Origin: Hygrophila difformis
Taxonomy: Eukaryota; Streptophyta; Magnoliopsida; Lamiales; Acanthaceae
DNA length: 64,000 bases
Direction of reading: 5' to 3'
Assembly: GCA_030278955.1 (NCBI GenBank)
Contig: JAOANR010000015.1
Location: 36,612,487 to 36,676,486 of the forward strand
A program made the translations under genes and the position numbers. Within the stretch, counting starts at the first letter, position 1; each line of letters opens with the position of its first letter. Shown here piece by piece: positions 32,699-42,940 of this stretch. The notes beneath the pieces were generated by a model. That model was not told the DNA's origin. It saw nothing but the letters and a program-made list of their open reading frames with translations, and ran no database searches.

Positions 32699-33829
32699 AT
32701 GGCCTCTCGCTACCGATCCGCCGCCGAACGGGCCCTCCTCCCTGGTGAAATCTTCGAAGAAATCTTGCGGAGGCTCCCCGTGAAATCACTTCTGAAATTC
32801 CGGTGCGTTTCCAAATCGTGGCGATCGTTAATCGACAGCGAGCGATTCGTCAAAAGCCACCTCCAGAATTCGACGAGCGATCCAACATTTGCGCACCACA
32901 GAGTCGTCGTCAACTGCCACCCAGATAAACCCTCCCTCAGTCACTGTTCTTTGCACCACTTGGTGAGTGAACCTGTTGCTCACTTTTTTCACTGTGATGA
33001 TCCTGTGCCCGATTTGGCTTCTTCCGTTTGTATTGTGGGTTCCTGTAATGGTTTGGTCTGCATTCTAATTGATAGAAAGCAATTTTATTTGTGGAACCCT
33101 AGTTTAAGAATTTCAAAGAAATTGCCCTTTCCGGAAAATCAATTAAAGCATGGTGATGTTACAAAATTCGGATTTGGGTATGTAGAGTCGACCCAGGATT
33201 ACAAGATTTATGGGATCCTATCTGTGTTTTGGACTACTGGTAGATTTGAGAGTGTAGGGAGACTTTATAGTTTAAAATCCAATTCTTGGAGCACAATTAA
33301 GTGCAATGGATTAGATGTTGTCTGGTTTGGAGAAAAATTAGGTAAGTTTGTAAGTGGGAGGCTTCACTGGAGTAACAAGGGGGGGAATATCTGGCAATGG
33401 ATTATCACTTCTTTTGACTTGAAGAGTGAGGAGCATGGAATGGTGCCGCTGCCAAGTAATCTGGAAAATTATGGTTATTATATGACTTTGGGCGATTTTG
33501 ATGGGTGCCTCTGCATGCTTTGTCACCATCAAGGTCAACGGATGGATTTTTGGGTTATGAATCAATATGGAGTGAAGGAGTCTTGGATTAAAACGGTGAC
33601 TGTTCTTTATCCTCAAGTTACACCTTTGTTCTTGTTTGAATTTTATATGGGTACAAATAGAGAAATCTTGATTAGTTGTGGATCTCATTTTGCAATATGT
33701 AATTTAGAAGATGCTACACTTCGGTATCCTCTACTAATGGGTAGTGTTGCTTCCTTCCATCAACGGGTGGTGTATGTGGAAAGTTTAATCTCATTTGTCC
33801 AAGAAGGTGAACAAGGGAGACAGAAGTAG
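32699..33829 (+). CDS. F-box protein with F-box-associated domain (FBA type)
   Basis: 376 residues, intronless. The F-box lies at about residues 13-55 (LLPGEIFEEILRRLPVKSLL, then KFRCVSKSWRSLI), where it would bind SKP1 of an SCF ubiquitin ligase. The FBA-like region runs from about residue 95 to 340, with IVGSCNGLVCI, LWNPSLRISKKLP, FGFGYVESTQDYKIYG and WVMNQYGVKESWIK, the usual landmarks of this large plant family. Substrate unknown. The start is the first ATG and fits family length. It is clearly paralogous to the gene at 46,966. The pararetrovirus lies directly upstream in the opposite orientation. Confidence 0.92.
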   Translation: MASRYRSAAERALLPGEIFEEILRRLPVKSLLKFRCVSKSWRSLIDSERFVKSHLQNSTSDPTFAHHRVVVNCHPDKPSLSHCSLHHLVSEPVAHFFHCDDPVPDLASSVCIVGSCNGLVCILIDRKQFYLWNPSLRISKKLPFPENQLKHGDVTKFGFGYVESTQDYKIYGILSVFWTTGRFESVGRLYSLKSNSWSTIKCNGLDVVWFGEKLGKFVSGRLHWSNKGGNIWQWIITSFDLKSEEHGMVPLPSNLENYGYYMTLGDFDGCLCMLCHHQGQRMDFWVMNQYGVKESWIKTVTVLYPQVTPLFLFEFYMGTNREILISCGSHFAICNLEDATLRYPLLMGSVASFHQRVVYVESLISFVQEGEQGRQK

Positions 33830-34289
33830 ATAAAAGTTAAGGATGAACATAAATTCTCAAATTCAGGTGTTGTTTATTTCTTTCATATGTTGTGAACCAA
33901 TGTGGTTTTGCACACTTTTCTGGTTTTATATGGCATGTATTGAAACAAGTTTATAATCAACTTTGGATTGAAATGCTCATGTTTTATGTGTTCCATTGCT
34001 CCCTGATAATATACACAGTAGCTTCTTATGTGTTTGTAAGGAGTTACTGAGTTATGAGTTGAGTAGTTTCTTATAGTAGCAACAAAACACAAAGGCAACG
34101 CTGCCGAATCTTAATAATCTCAAATTAAAACTAGTTCAAAATAAATTACTGGGCTGATGGGTACGTTGATTGAATGAGTTTTAAAATAAATTTAAATGCA
34201 TAGTATTGTGTTTGATGGGAATTTTCGGAGTCTAAAATAATGTGATCTATTGTGTTAAATAACCCAGTGATGACTTCAATATTTCCATT
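33830..34289 (+). other. 3' flank of F-box gene 1 with a stray IQD 3'-end fragment
   Basis: 33,860-34,130 recurs, diverged, at about 34,790-35,100 and 63,697-63,965 and marks F-box gene 3' flanks. About 34,201-34,285 resembles the IQD 3' UTR (shared words TTTGATG...AATTTTCGG and TGTGTTAAATAACCC). Confidence 0.6.
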
Positions 34290-35094
34290 GCCCTTCTGTT
34301 ACAACTTTATTCTCGTTTGAATTTTATATGAGTACAAAGAGAGAAATCTTGATTAGTTTGGGATCTCATTGTGCAATATGTAATTTAGAAGATGCTACAC
34401 TTCGATATCCTTCTATGATGGTCGGTGTTGCTTCCTTTCATCAACTGGTGGTATATGTAGAAAGTTTAATACTTCATCCGTTCCTAATTAATTGATACGA
34501 ATGGTGTTTTGTCACTGTTCATTAAGTAATTTTGATTCGATTTTTTCATACAATTATATAAGATAAAATATAGTCAATGGAGATCTTGTTGGATTCGTCT
34601 AATTGCATAGATTTAGAATATCAAATTTTCATAATTTTTTCTCGTATACCATTTGAGTTATTAATGATTAAAAATGTGTATTGAATTGCGTGAAATGTGG
34701 CAATTAAAAAGGAACGGAGGAAGTAGCATTTGTCCAAGAAGGTGAACAAGGGAGGCACGATAAAAGTTAAGGATGAGAATAAGTTCTCAAATTCAGGTGT
34801 TCTTTATTTATTTTATATGTTATGAAACAATGTGGTTTTGCACAATTTTCTGGTTTTATATGGCATGTATTGAAACAATTTTATTATCAACTTTGGATTG
34901 AAATGCTCATATTTTATGTGCCCTGATAATATATATAGTGGAGTAATCGATTTCGATTCTACTGAGTGAGATTGTTTTTTCCAACTTCGGATAATACAAT
35001 AGTTCCTTATTAGTCTTTGTAAGGAGTTATTGAGTTATGAGTTGAGTAGTTTCTTGTAGTAGCAGCAAAATACAAAGGAAAGGCTGCACGATCT
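34290..35094 (+). pseudogene. Truncated F-box gene copy (3' end plus flank)
   Basis: Starts abruptly with sequence matching 33,610 onward of F-box gene 1 (TTTGAATTTTATATGRGTAC, EILIS-type reading) and continues through the stop and 3' flank. It lacks the F-box and most of the FBA domain. It is interrupted by a MITE at 34,472-34,723. Tandem partial duplication is the simplest origin. Confidence 0.8.
34472..34723. mobile_element. Stowaway-like MITE (family M1) copy 3
   Basis: 252 bp with TA duplicates at 34,470-34,471 and 34,724-34,725 and the ends CTTCATCCGTTCC and CTTCCTCCGTTCC. The homologous uninterrupted site is in F-box gene 1 at about 33,791, so insertion is shown directly. Confidence 0.88.
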
Positions 35095-35099
35095 TAATA

Positions 35100-35600
35100 A
35101 TCTCTGATAGTCAGTTGAGCCAACTTAGTACCCTAATCAAATACAACGGAATAAAATGCAATGAAGCAAATAAAATGTGTGAAAGTAAAATGAACAAACA
35201 CAAGATGTTGACTCAATTCGGCCCAAGGCCTACGTCTGGGGATACCAATCCAAGAGAATTTCACTATATGTTCTAATACCGGATTCCAATCCGAACAATA
35301 GTGGAACATATCAATTTTGAGATCCGAGAAAATGGTTGATTGGACTAGAAAACCCCTTTCTGGTAAGAATGCTCATGATTCTACTTCAATTCCTTGAAGA
35401 ACACTCCAAGTTTCCTGGAATGAACTTGTGATAGATCATCCTTTGATTCGTCAATACAATGCGGGTAATAGTAATACAATGCGGGTATCTCACACAAACT
35501 TGAGTGATATTCTTTGATTGTTTGCGTCGAGTACAATCAAAGAATCATGAATCTCAATGTCTCATCCGATTCACTCAAGCAGCAACAACAAAGGGATCCA
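35100..35600. repeat. Probable LTR-retrotransposon fragment
   Basis: A stretch with the feel of a copia-type LTR or leader (ACTCAATTCGGCCCAAGGCC, ACGTCTGGGG, AAGAGAATTTCACTATAT). No ends, target duplication or coding domain can be defined. Confidence 0.35.
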
Positions 35601-35615
35601 TCAGGTCACCGCTTT

Positions 35616-35960
35616 ATTGTTGCGGAATCACCACCTTTGCACCAATGATGTTTCACGAGTTCATATGCGAAGATGATCGAGTATCTCACTTTTCACCATC
35701 CACACAATTCGAATTTCTTCTGAGAATGAATATAAAAAATCATAATGCAAAACTCCAAAGAGGTGGCTGATAAAGGCGAGAATCCTAGGCTATGGAAGAT
35801 GTATCAAGTTGTCATAAATCGAAATTTCATAGCGCCGGCCTTCTTGGGATGGAAAATTTTTCTTTCCAAGCTGCTGAAATCTTATCCCAAGAAATCTGCA
35901 TATGGCCTATGGGAGAACTTCATCCAGATGCGTCAAGGGATCATTCCAAATATAGCATAG
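35616..35960 (+). pseudogene. Unidentified coding remnant in copy A
   Basis: Two overlapping short frames carry protein-like sequence (for example FAPMMFHEFICEDDRVSHFS and KEVADKGENPRLWKMYQVV). They are duplicated at about 41,264-41,612. No family is recognised; probably a dead exon or transposon remnant. Confidence 0.3.
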
Positions 35961-36235
35961 GCGACTGACGGGGTGGGGAACCTATCTATTGTCAAGATTG
36001 GTTTGGAACGCATTCAACCAAAACCAGGTACTAACAATCTCAAATTAAAACCAGTTCATGGTAAATCATTGGCCTGGGGGACAGTTTTATTTTCGGGTAG
36101 ATTGGCCGTGGGACGTTGATTGAATGAATTTATGCATAGTTTTTTTTGTTTTTGTTTTTTTTTTTTTTTAGGAAACCTGTACATTGTACTACTATATAGA
36201 GTACATGTCATTATCAGTGCTCTTAAAAAAAAAAA

Positions 36236-36422
36236 AACCTACAAAGGATGGTGTGCAGAAGCAGACTCATCACAATGGAAGGAGCACTTTTAATGAATAT
36301 TGTGTTTGATGTGAATTTTCCGAATTTGAAATAATGTGATCTCTTGTGTTAAATAACCCTGTGATGATTTTAATTTATGTATATCCTATAAATGTGGAGA
36401 CTTATATTGCTCGCTCTGTCTT
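36236..36422 (+). pseudogene. Fragment of the IQD gene 3' end (copy A)
   Basis: CCTACAAAGGATGGTGTGCAG matches the last codons of the IQD gene (2863-2883), followed by diverged 3'-UTR sequence including TTTGATGTGAATTTTCCG and CCTGTGATGATTT. The homology passes through the site where the copia is inserted at the IQD locus, but no copia is present here. Confidence 0.7.
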
Positions 36423-36437
36423 AATATTGCTGTCATG

Positions 36438-36585
36438 TTGGGACGATGACTTGACCCAGTTTGACTTCCAATATTTGAGTAGAAGGTTCGATTCTCTACA
36501 CGGCCCTTTAACCTTCATTTTTGTCGATTTATAATTTGTGTGGCATGAACTCCACTGCTCATTTCCTAACATGTTAAACAAAAAA
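36438..36585 (+). mobile_element. tRNA-derived SINE (family S1), copy A of a duplicated insertion
   Basis: The B box GGTTCGATTCT lies at 36,485-36,495 and the A-rich tail at 36,578-36,587. The 15-bp target duplication AATATTGCTGTCATG / AATATTGTTGTCATG lies at 36,423-36,437 and 36,586-36,600. It is shared with copy B (42,263-42,399), so it predates the duplication. Confidence 0.75.
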
Positions 36586-36734
36586 AATATTGTTGTCATG
36601 TCATATAACTTTTAAAATATGGAATAAGATATGTTGAATATAAAATACTTCATTCATTCCTAATTAACTGACACGGATGATGTTTTGTCACCGATCATTG
36701 AGTAACTTTGATTCGATTTTTTCATATAATTATA

Positions 36735-38311
36735 CTCCCTCCGTCCCATTATTTATGTCTCACTTTCCTTTTTTGGTTGTCCCAACACGTTTGTCACATT
36801 CCATTTTAGGAAATAATTAAAATATTAATTACTAAACTTACTCCATCACATCACATAAATAAATAAATATCATTAATAAATTCAACTCACAACTATCACA
36901 TCACACATAAATAAATCAATTAAAAATTCAAACTCATTACCATCACATCACACAAATTCCTAATTTACCCCTACTTTAAACACTAATCTACCCCTACATA
37001 AAATATGGAAAAAAAGGTAAAAACGTCCTTTATCTTTCCAAAAATTTCAAATCCTTCCTTTTTCTATTTTATTACCGATTTAGTCCGCTACAAATGCTAA
37101 TTATGTTCAAATCAGTCCTTTTTTCACTAATTATATTCTAATTGCTGACGTGGCAAGGGTTTTAATTTAAACCTGACACGTGTGCATAATATTAGTCCTT
37201 TTTCTTTTATCTTTTGCCAATTCAGTCCTAAACTTTTATTTTGTTCTATTTAGTCCTCTACCCCAATCACTCATTTTTATATTAATTGGCCTCAAACCTT
37301 TCAAATTATTTCATTTTAGGCCCAGAACCTTAAATTTTTTATTATTACTAATACATTTATCAAATAAATGCCCAACATACTTCCGTAAATAAAATTAAAT
37401 ACCAAACCTCATACATTGGGTTTGACCGCCTTGTTACCGGGTCTTTGAAGTTCCGAATTTTACGGACTCTCTCTAACCACCCGACCGTAACGATGGTTCA
37501 TTGGTTCTGGTTTCCTGCAGCAACAATCAGCACAATCATACTTTGTGGACAATAAAATTCAGGCTATTTTTTTTAATATTTTTAATAATATTAATATTTT
37601 TCAATAAAACCAAGGCTTCCTGTATCCATAACCTTCCAAAAATTCAAGTTAAATCATTTACTTTAAATATTGCTACATCCTAAGGTAGGACGCAAAGTAA
37701 GATTCTGTTGATTGTTACTGAAGGAAACCAAAACCAATGAACAATCGGTTGCGGTCGAGTGGTTATTAGAGAGAGTCCGTAAAATTCCGGTACTTGAAAG
37801 ACCCGATAACAAAGCAGTCGAACCCAATATATGAGGTTTGGTGTTTAATTTTATTTATGGAAGTATGTTGTGCATTTATTTGATAAATGGATTAGTAATA
37901 ATAAAAAATTTAAGGTTCTGGGCCTAAAATGAAATAATTTGAAAGGTTTGAGGCCAATTAATATAAAAATGAGTGATTGGGGTAGAGGACTAAATAGAAC
38001 AAAATAAAAGTTTAGGACTGAATTGGCAAAAGATAAAAGAAAAAGGACTAATATTATGCACACGTGTCAGGTTTAAATTAAAACCCTTGCCACGTCAGCA
38101 ATTAGAATATAATTAGTGAAAAAAGGACTGATTTGAACATAATTAGCATTTGTAGCGGACTAAATCGGTAATAAAATAGAAAAAGGACGGATTTGAAATT
38201 TTTGAAAAGATAAAGGACGTTTTTACCTTTTTTTTCCATAAAATATTAACAATCTCCACATAAAATACCGTGCCCAAAAGTTTTGGGACACTTTAAGTGG
38301 GACGGAGGGAG
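36735..38311. mobile_element. Stowaway-like MITE (family M2) nested in M1
   Basis: Starts CTCCCTCCGTCCC and ends GGGACGGAGGGAG, with TA duplicates at 36,733-36,734 and 38,312-38,313. Without the MULE inside it is about 337 bp. The empty site exists at 42,545-42,548 in copy B. The M2 copy at 53,121 shares the same ends. Confidence 0.88.
37007..38237. mobile_element. Mutator-like non-autonomous element with ~545-bp terminal inverted repeats
   Basis: The arms are 37,007-37,551 and 37,688-38,237, starting GGAAAAAAAGGTAAAAACG. The 9-bp target duplication ATAAAATAT lies at 36,998-37,006 and 38,238-38,246. Long terminal inverted repeats plus 9-bp duplications are the Mutator signature. The central ~136 bp encode nothing. 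Hydrophobic open frames appear symmetrically in both arms and are a by-product of the inverted repeat. Confidence 0.85.
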
Positions 38312-38558
38312 TATAAGATAAAATATAGGCCATTGAGATCTTGTTGGATTCGTCTAATCTCATAGATTTAGAATATCAATTTTTCATAATTTTTACTCGG
38401 ATCCAATTTGAGTTATTAATAATTAAAAATGTGTATTGGATTACATATAATGTGGGTCTGTGGTACGGAGTAAGTATTACTTTAAAACACTAAGTATAAA
38501 TTAATTTAATTATTTTTATAAAGATAAAGGCTGAATATAAGTTAGTATTAAGGTAATT

Positions 38559-38980
38559 ATGATTTTGTATTTTATAAACCATAAACTGTATGGTTTTTTA
38601 AAAAAATTAAGGTTTTTAAGGGTACAAAACTTTAATCAATTCAATTAGAAGCAATTAGGATAAAGGGGTGGGATGTGGATGTGTACGTGGAGTAGTGAGT
38701 TGTGTAAGGAGTGGGGAAAAAGGAATTAGGAGTACTGATCGTTTTCTCATAGTTGCTACAGAACAAATGGTAGCCCCTATTCTATTACAACAACAACATA
38801 AATCTGCCTATAGTACAAAAACAACATAAACGCCTGCCTTCTTCAAAACCTCTCCTCTCCAAAATACTATATCTTCTTCTCTCGAAAATTCTCTCCGTCT
38901 TCTTCATAAACCTCTCCTGCCTGCTCCACCTTCTTCTTATTAAACCTCTCCTCTGCTGCCTGCTCCACGAGAAAAGAAAA
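38559..38980 (+). other. CT-rich leader-like stretch before a gene fragment
   Basis: 38,780-38,980 is rich in CTCTTC/CTTCTT words, as in plant 5' UTRs, directly before the ATG at 38,981. No other feature is seen. Confidence 0.35.
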
Positions 38981-39642
38981 ATGATGACTGGTGTTGCTCT
39001 GAGACTTCCCAAATTCCGGGGGCCAATTATGCGCGGCAGCCGTAACCCACAAGAGAACCACCAGCTTTCATTGACGGTGTCCCTCCGTCCCAATTTCCCA
39101 TTCCCACCTCCCCTCATACTTGCCAGTAAGGGGGGCGTTTCGGTGTGTTTCGTTCGAACCAGAAACAAGCCGGAGCTGGAGCCGGAACATGAGCCTATCG
39201 AAAAGGGGGCACTCTAGGGAAGAGTTTCCTCCTACTTGCTTGATGTGGCTGAAATGAAAGCGCGACTTCGTCATTTGATGATATGGTGCTCCTCTCCCCT
39301 CCTACAATCTCTCTCTCTAATGTCTCTGCTTGATTTTCTTTATTCCAGTCGCCGGAAGAAGCAATGGAACTGGAGGAAAGAATTAAGCAAACCAGAAAGC
39401 AGAGATTGGATGCTTGTTTTGCTAATGACTTTCAGAAGGTATCATTGTTTTTTTTTTTTTTTTTTTTTCCGTTAAGGTATAGGTATAGTTGTTGGCTGAG
39501 GAGCTGGGGGAACTAGAGATGCATCTAAAGGGGAAGTTGGCAGCCCTGATGGGGATAAACATTTTAGAGACCGAACAGATGCTGACCTTCAACTACTACT
39601 TGACATGTTCCTTATGGATGCAAAGAATAAAATAGATATATA
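38981..39642 (+). pseudogene. Gene fragment, first copy; probably a plastid-targeted protein of unknown family
   Basis: The frame from ATG 38,981 begins like a transit peptide (basic and hydroxylated, no acidic residues: MMTGVALRLPKFRG). A TAG at about 39,215 interrupts it where the second copy reads TAC. Likely exons follow: one at 39,350-39,438 (SPEEAMELEERIKQTRKQR) bounded by AG and GT, and a 3' exon ending at about 39,642. Function unknown. The stop makes this copy a pseudogene unless an alternative start is used. Confidence 0.45.
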
Positions 39643-39740
39643 AACCATAATACGTGTGAGCGTAATAGGGTTCGACCGTAACCAAACCGGATTAAACTGT
39701 ATTTTTACAATTTGGTTTGGTTTAAGATTTAAAACATTAT

Positions 39741-40170
39741 GGTTTGTGCAGCACCAGTAATGCGCAAGAGAACCACCACCGCAGGCTTCCATTGACGGTG
39801 TCGCTCCGTCCAAATGTCCGATTCCCACCTCCCCTCGTACTTGCCAGTAGGGGCGTTTCCGTGGGTGCAGTTCGAACCAGAAATGCTTTGCACGAGCCGG
39901 AAGATGAGCCTACCGACACAACCATTGGGGGGTGGGCACTCTACAGAAGAATATCCTCCTACTTGCGTCGTTTGGCTGAAACGAAAGCCCGAGTTCATCA
40001 TGAAAGGGTATGGTCCTCCTCTCCCGTCCTATATCTATGACTTGAATCTCTCTAATGTCTGTACTTCCTTTTCCTTATTTCAGTCACCGAAAGAAGCTAA
40101 GAAACTGGAGATAGAAATTAAGCAAACCATAAGTCAGGGAAGAACTTATTTCAGAAAGAGTACCCATGCG
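39741..40170 (+). pseudogene. Gene fragment, second copy of the same gene
   Basis: Diverged repeat of 39,035-39,440. The first exon is open through LYRRISSYLRRLAETKARVHH, then a GT...AG intron leads to a second exon SPKEAKKLEIEIKQTISQG. It lacks the original N-terminus and runs into unrelated gag-like sequence after about 40,170, so it is truncated at both ends. Confidence 0.5.
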
Positions 40171-40339
40171 AGTCCGATATTCAGCCGAACACTTAAACGG
40201 ATCACTGCCTTGGGAGACAGATTCAAGAAAATCAGTTGCCGCAGCAGGATATTTAGGCAACGACTCCAGTCTAACCCGAGCAGTAAAAGGAACACCAAAG
40301 ATATCAGGCGTATCCGAAGGAGTAGTGGCATCGGGAGCT

Positions 40340-41260
40340 GAACCAAGTTTATAGGGCCACTAGGAGGGTCCGATCGAGAGGAAGGAAGGTCCGAGTCAAC
40401 AAAGGATGAAGGCACAGAGATAATAAGAGGAATCTCGGGATGTATTGTCTCTACCCAGTCAGGATATGGCTTCCGGTACGTAGGCCGCTCCATCGGCCTT
40501 AGCTGAATCCCGAAATGCTGCTGCATCATATCTGCGAGCAACTCCAGTGAGATCACTGGTGCCTGCTAGGAGGCATGGCGGCAGGTGTTGCGGGTGTTCC
40601 ACATGGTTGTGGTGCCTGCTCTCCTATGGCAGCAGCTTGGGTAGGAATGGCGACTGGTGCCATGGGAGCTGCCACCACTCCACCTGACTGTGGCGCCTGC
40701 CCCCTAGGGTTGGTGGCATGCAGCCTGGGTTTAGAGGTGCCGCCACATAGGGTGTGGTCGGAATGTTCGGCACATGGGGTGCGGCCTGTCGTGGTCCCAT
40801 GCTAGATCCGGCCGCCGCCATCAAGGGACTCGATGGAGCATAGATCGGCACGAGAGGTGCCGCGTAGCCCCAGTTCGGCATGCTGGGTGGCGCAAAGGCA
40901 TAGGCAGTCTGATAGGAGTGTGGGAACATACTGGTCACGCCTCCGGGATCTTGGAGTGGCGGCTGGCCAGGTGTGTTTCTCTAAATCCGATGTTGGCCTC
41001 CTGACGACCCCGGGTATGAGGTGCTTGGCGGCACAGTAGTGCCGTTTGGTGGAACATACAAGGAGCCGCATATTCGGTCAGTTTGGTCGGCCATGGCAGT
41101 TCGCAACACATCTATTAGGTGCCTTGTGAGTAAAGGCATAAACTCGGCCATCGATTCAGTTATCGATAGTCGTATTTGCTCGGCCATCGATTCAGTTATC
41201 GATAGCCGTATTTGCTCGGACAACTCGGCCATGGCAGTTCGCAACACATCCATTAGGTCC
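40340..41260 (-). pseudogene. Degenerate retrotransposon gag-like sequence
   Basis: The minus-strand frame holds MERPTYRKPYPDWVETI-type sequence, similar to the N-terminal gag signature of plant Ty3/gypsy elements, and Pro/Met-rich low-complexity stretches. Two tandem copies of a 45-bp unit (41,148-41,222 region, AEQIRLSITESM) are present. Stops and frame shifts abound. No LTR is seen. Confidence 0.45.
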
Positions 41261-41884
41261 CCTTTATTGTTGCGGAATCACCACCTTTGCACCAATGATG
41301 TTTCACGAGTTCATATGCGAAGATGATCGAGTATCTCACTTTTCACCATCCACACAATTCGAATTTCTACAGAGAATGAATATCAAAAATCATACTGCAA
41401 AACTCCAAAGAGGTGGCTGATAAAGGCGAGAATCCTAGGCTATGGAAGATGTATCAAGTTGTCATAAATCGAAACTTTTCATAGCGCCGGCCTTGTTGGG
41501 ATGGAAAATTTTTCTTTCCAAGCTGCTGAAATCCTATCCCAAGAAATCTGCATATGGCCTATGGGAGAACTTCATCCAGATGCGTCAAAGGATCATTCCA
41601 AATATAGCATAGGCGACTGACGGGTGGGGAACCTATCTATTGTTCAAGATTGGTTTGGAACACATTCAACCAAAACCAGGTACTAACAATCTCAAATTAA
41701 AACTAGTTCATGGTAAATCATTGGCCTGGGGACAGTTTTATTTTCGGGTAGATTGGCCATGGGACGTTGATTGAATGAATTTATGCATAGTGTTTTTTTT
41801 TTTTTTTTTAGGAAACCTGTACATTGTACTACTATATAGAGTACATGTCATTATCAATGCTCTCAAAAAAAAAAAAAAAAAAAC

Positions 41885-42247
41885 CTACAAAGGATGGTGT
41901 GCAGAAGCAGACTCGTCACAATGGAAGGAGCACTTTTAATGAATATTGTGTTTGATGTGAATCTTCCGAATTTGAAATAATGTGATCTCTTTTGTTAAAT
42001 AATGTGAGGGATGAGGACCTAACCCAAGCGGTTAAGTCCCTTGACTTCCAACAGAAGGTTGGAGGTTCGATTCCCACCGGCCCCCTATCCCTCCCTTTAA
42101 TTCCCCTTTATAATTGTGTGGCATGGGCTCCCACCACCCATTTCCAGGCCTTCAATGGCTCCTCCAAAAAAAAAAAAAAATAACCCTGTGATGATTTTAA
42201 TTTCTGTATATCTTATAAATGGAGTCTTATATTGCTTGCTCTGTTTT
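41885..42247 (+). pseudogene. Fragment of the IQD gene 3' end (copy B)
   Basis: Same IQD-derived sequence as 36,236-36,422, split by a SINE (42,004-42,178). Confidence 0.68.
42004..42178 (+). mobile_element. tRNA-derived SINE (family S1), copy B only
   Basis: The A box-like TAACCCAAGCGG is at 42,020-42,031 and a perfect B box GGTTCGATTCC at 42,064-42,074. The 3' region has TGTGTGGCATGGGCTCCCACC, then poly(A). The sister copy A has the uninterrupted site GTTAAATAACCCTG near 36,350, proving insertion. The target duplication is short and blends with the A tail. Confidence 0.82.
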
Positions 42248-42262
42248 AATATTGCTGTCATG

Positions 42263-42399
42263 TTGGGACGATGACTTGACCCAGTTTGACTTCCAACATT
42301 TGAGTAGAAGGTTCGATTCCCTACACGGCCCTTTAACCTTCATTTTTGTCGATTTATAATTTGTGTGACATGAACTCCCACAACATGTTAAACAAAAAA
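42263..42399 (+). mobile_element. tRNA-derived SINE (family S1), copy B of a duplicated insertion
   Basis: Counterpart of 36,438-36,585, with a target duplication at 42,248-42,262 and 42,400-42,414 and the B box GGTTCGATTCC. Confidence 0.75.
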
Positions 42400-42461
42400 A
42401 ATATTGTTGTCATGTCATATAACTTTTAAAATATGGAGTAAGATATGTTGAATATAAAATA

Positions 42462-42709
42462 CTTCATTCGTTCCTAATTAATTGACACGGATGATGTTTT
42501 GTCACCGATCATTGAGTAACTTTGATTCGATTTTTTCATACAATTATATAAGATAAAATATAGTCCATTGAAATCTTGTTGGATTCGTCTAATATCATAG
42601 ATTTAGAATATCAAATTTTCATAATTTTTACTCGGATGCAATTTGAGTTATTAATAATTAAAAATGTGTATTGGATTACATATAATGTGGGTCTGTGGTA
42701 CGGAGAAAG
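42462..42709. mobile_element. Stowaway-like MITE (family M1) copy 5
   Basis: 248 bp, TA at 42,460-42,461 and 42,710-42,711. The uninterrupted sister of the MITE at 36,648. Confidence 0.88.
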
Positions 42710-42940
42710 TATTACTTTAAAACACTAAGTATAAATTAATTTAATTATTTTTATAAAGATAAAGGCTGAATATAAGTTAGTATTAAGGTAATTATTTTCC
42801 ATCTTCAACGTGGAAAAGAGATATCATGATATGGCGTATCGGTGTTAGTCTGTAGAAGGATGCAACTGCTCCGTTGTTCCAAAAGAGGGAATGGGCTCAA
42901 ATCCAAAATTATGGTCTAATCGTTTTGTATGCACATTTCG

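Larger units (their letters stand above)
36648..38474. mobile_element. Stowaway-like MITE (family M1) copy 4, host of a nested insertion
   Basis: TA duplicates at 36,646-36,647 and 38,475-38,476. The sister copy at 42,462-42,709 is uninterrupted, while here the element is split at 36,734/38,312. Confidence 0.85.
35615..38558. repeat. Segmental duplication, copy A
   Basis: Matches 41,265-42,795 almost base for base apart from insertions. Copy A has the nested MITE/MULE pair (36,735-38,311); copy B has an extra SINE. Shared contents are an unidentified coding remnant, an IQD 3'-end fragment, a SINE and a MITE. Confidence 0.88.
41265..42795. repeat. Segmental duplication, copy B
   Basis: Sister of 35,615-38,558, differing by few substitutions. 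It has an extra SINE at 42,004-42,178 and lacks the nested M2 MITE and MULE. Confidence 0.88.

Noticed and set aside
37180..38063. Two hydrophobic membrane-like frames on opposite strands (37,180-37,392 and 37,851-38,063)
   Set aside because: They are mirror images in the inverted-repeat arms of the Mutator-like element.
40575..41326. Plus-strand Gly/Ala/Cys-rich frames
   Set aside because: Antisense to a minus-strand gag-like sequence and without motifs.
42018..42090. tRNA-like gene with A and B boxes
   Set aside because: No cloverleaf can be drawn; the poly(A) tail and related copies make it a SINE.
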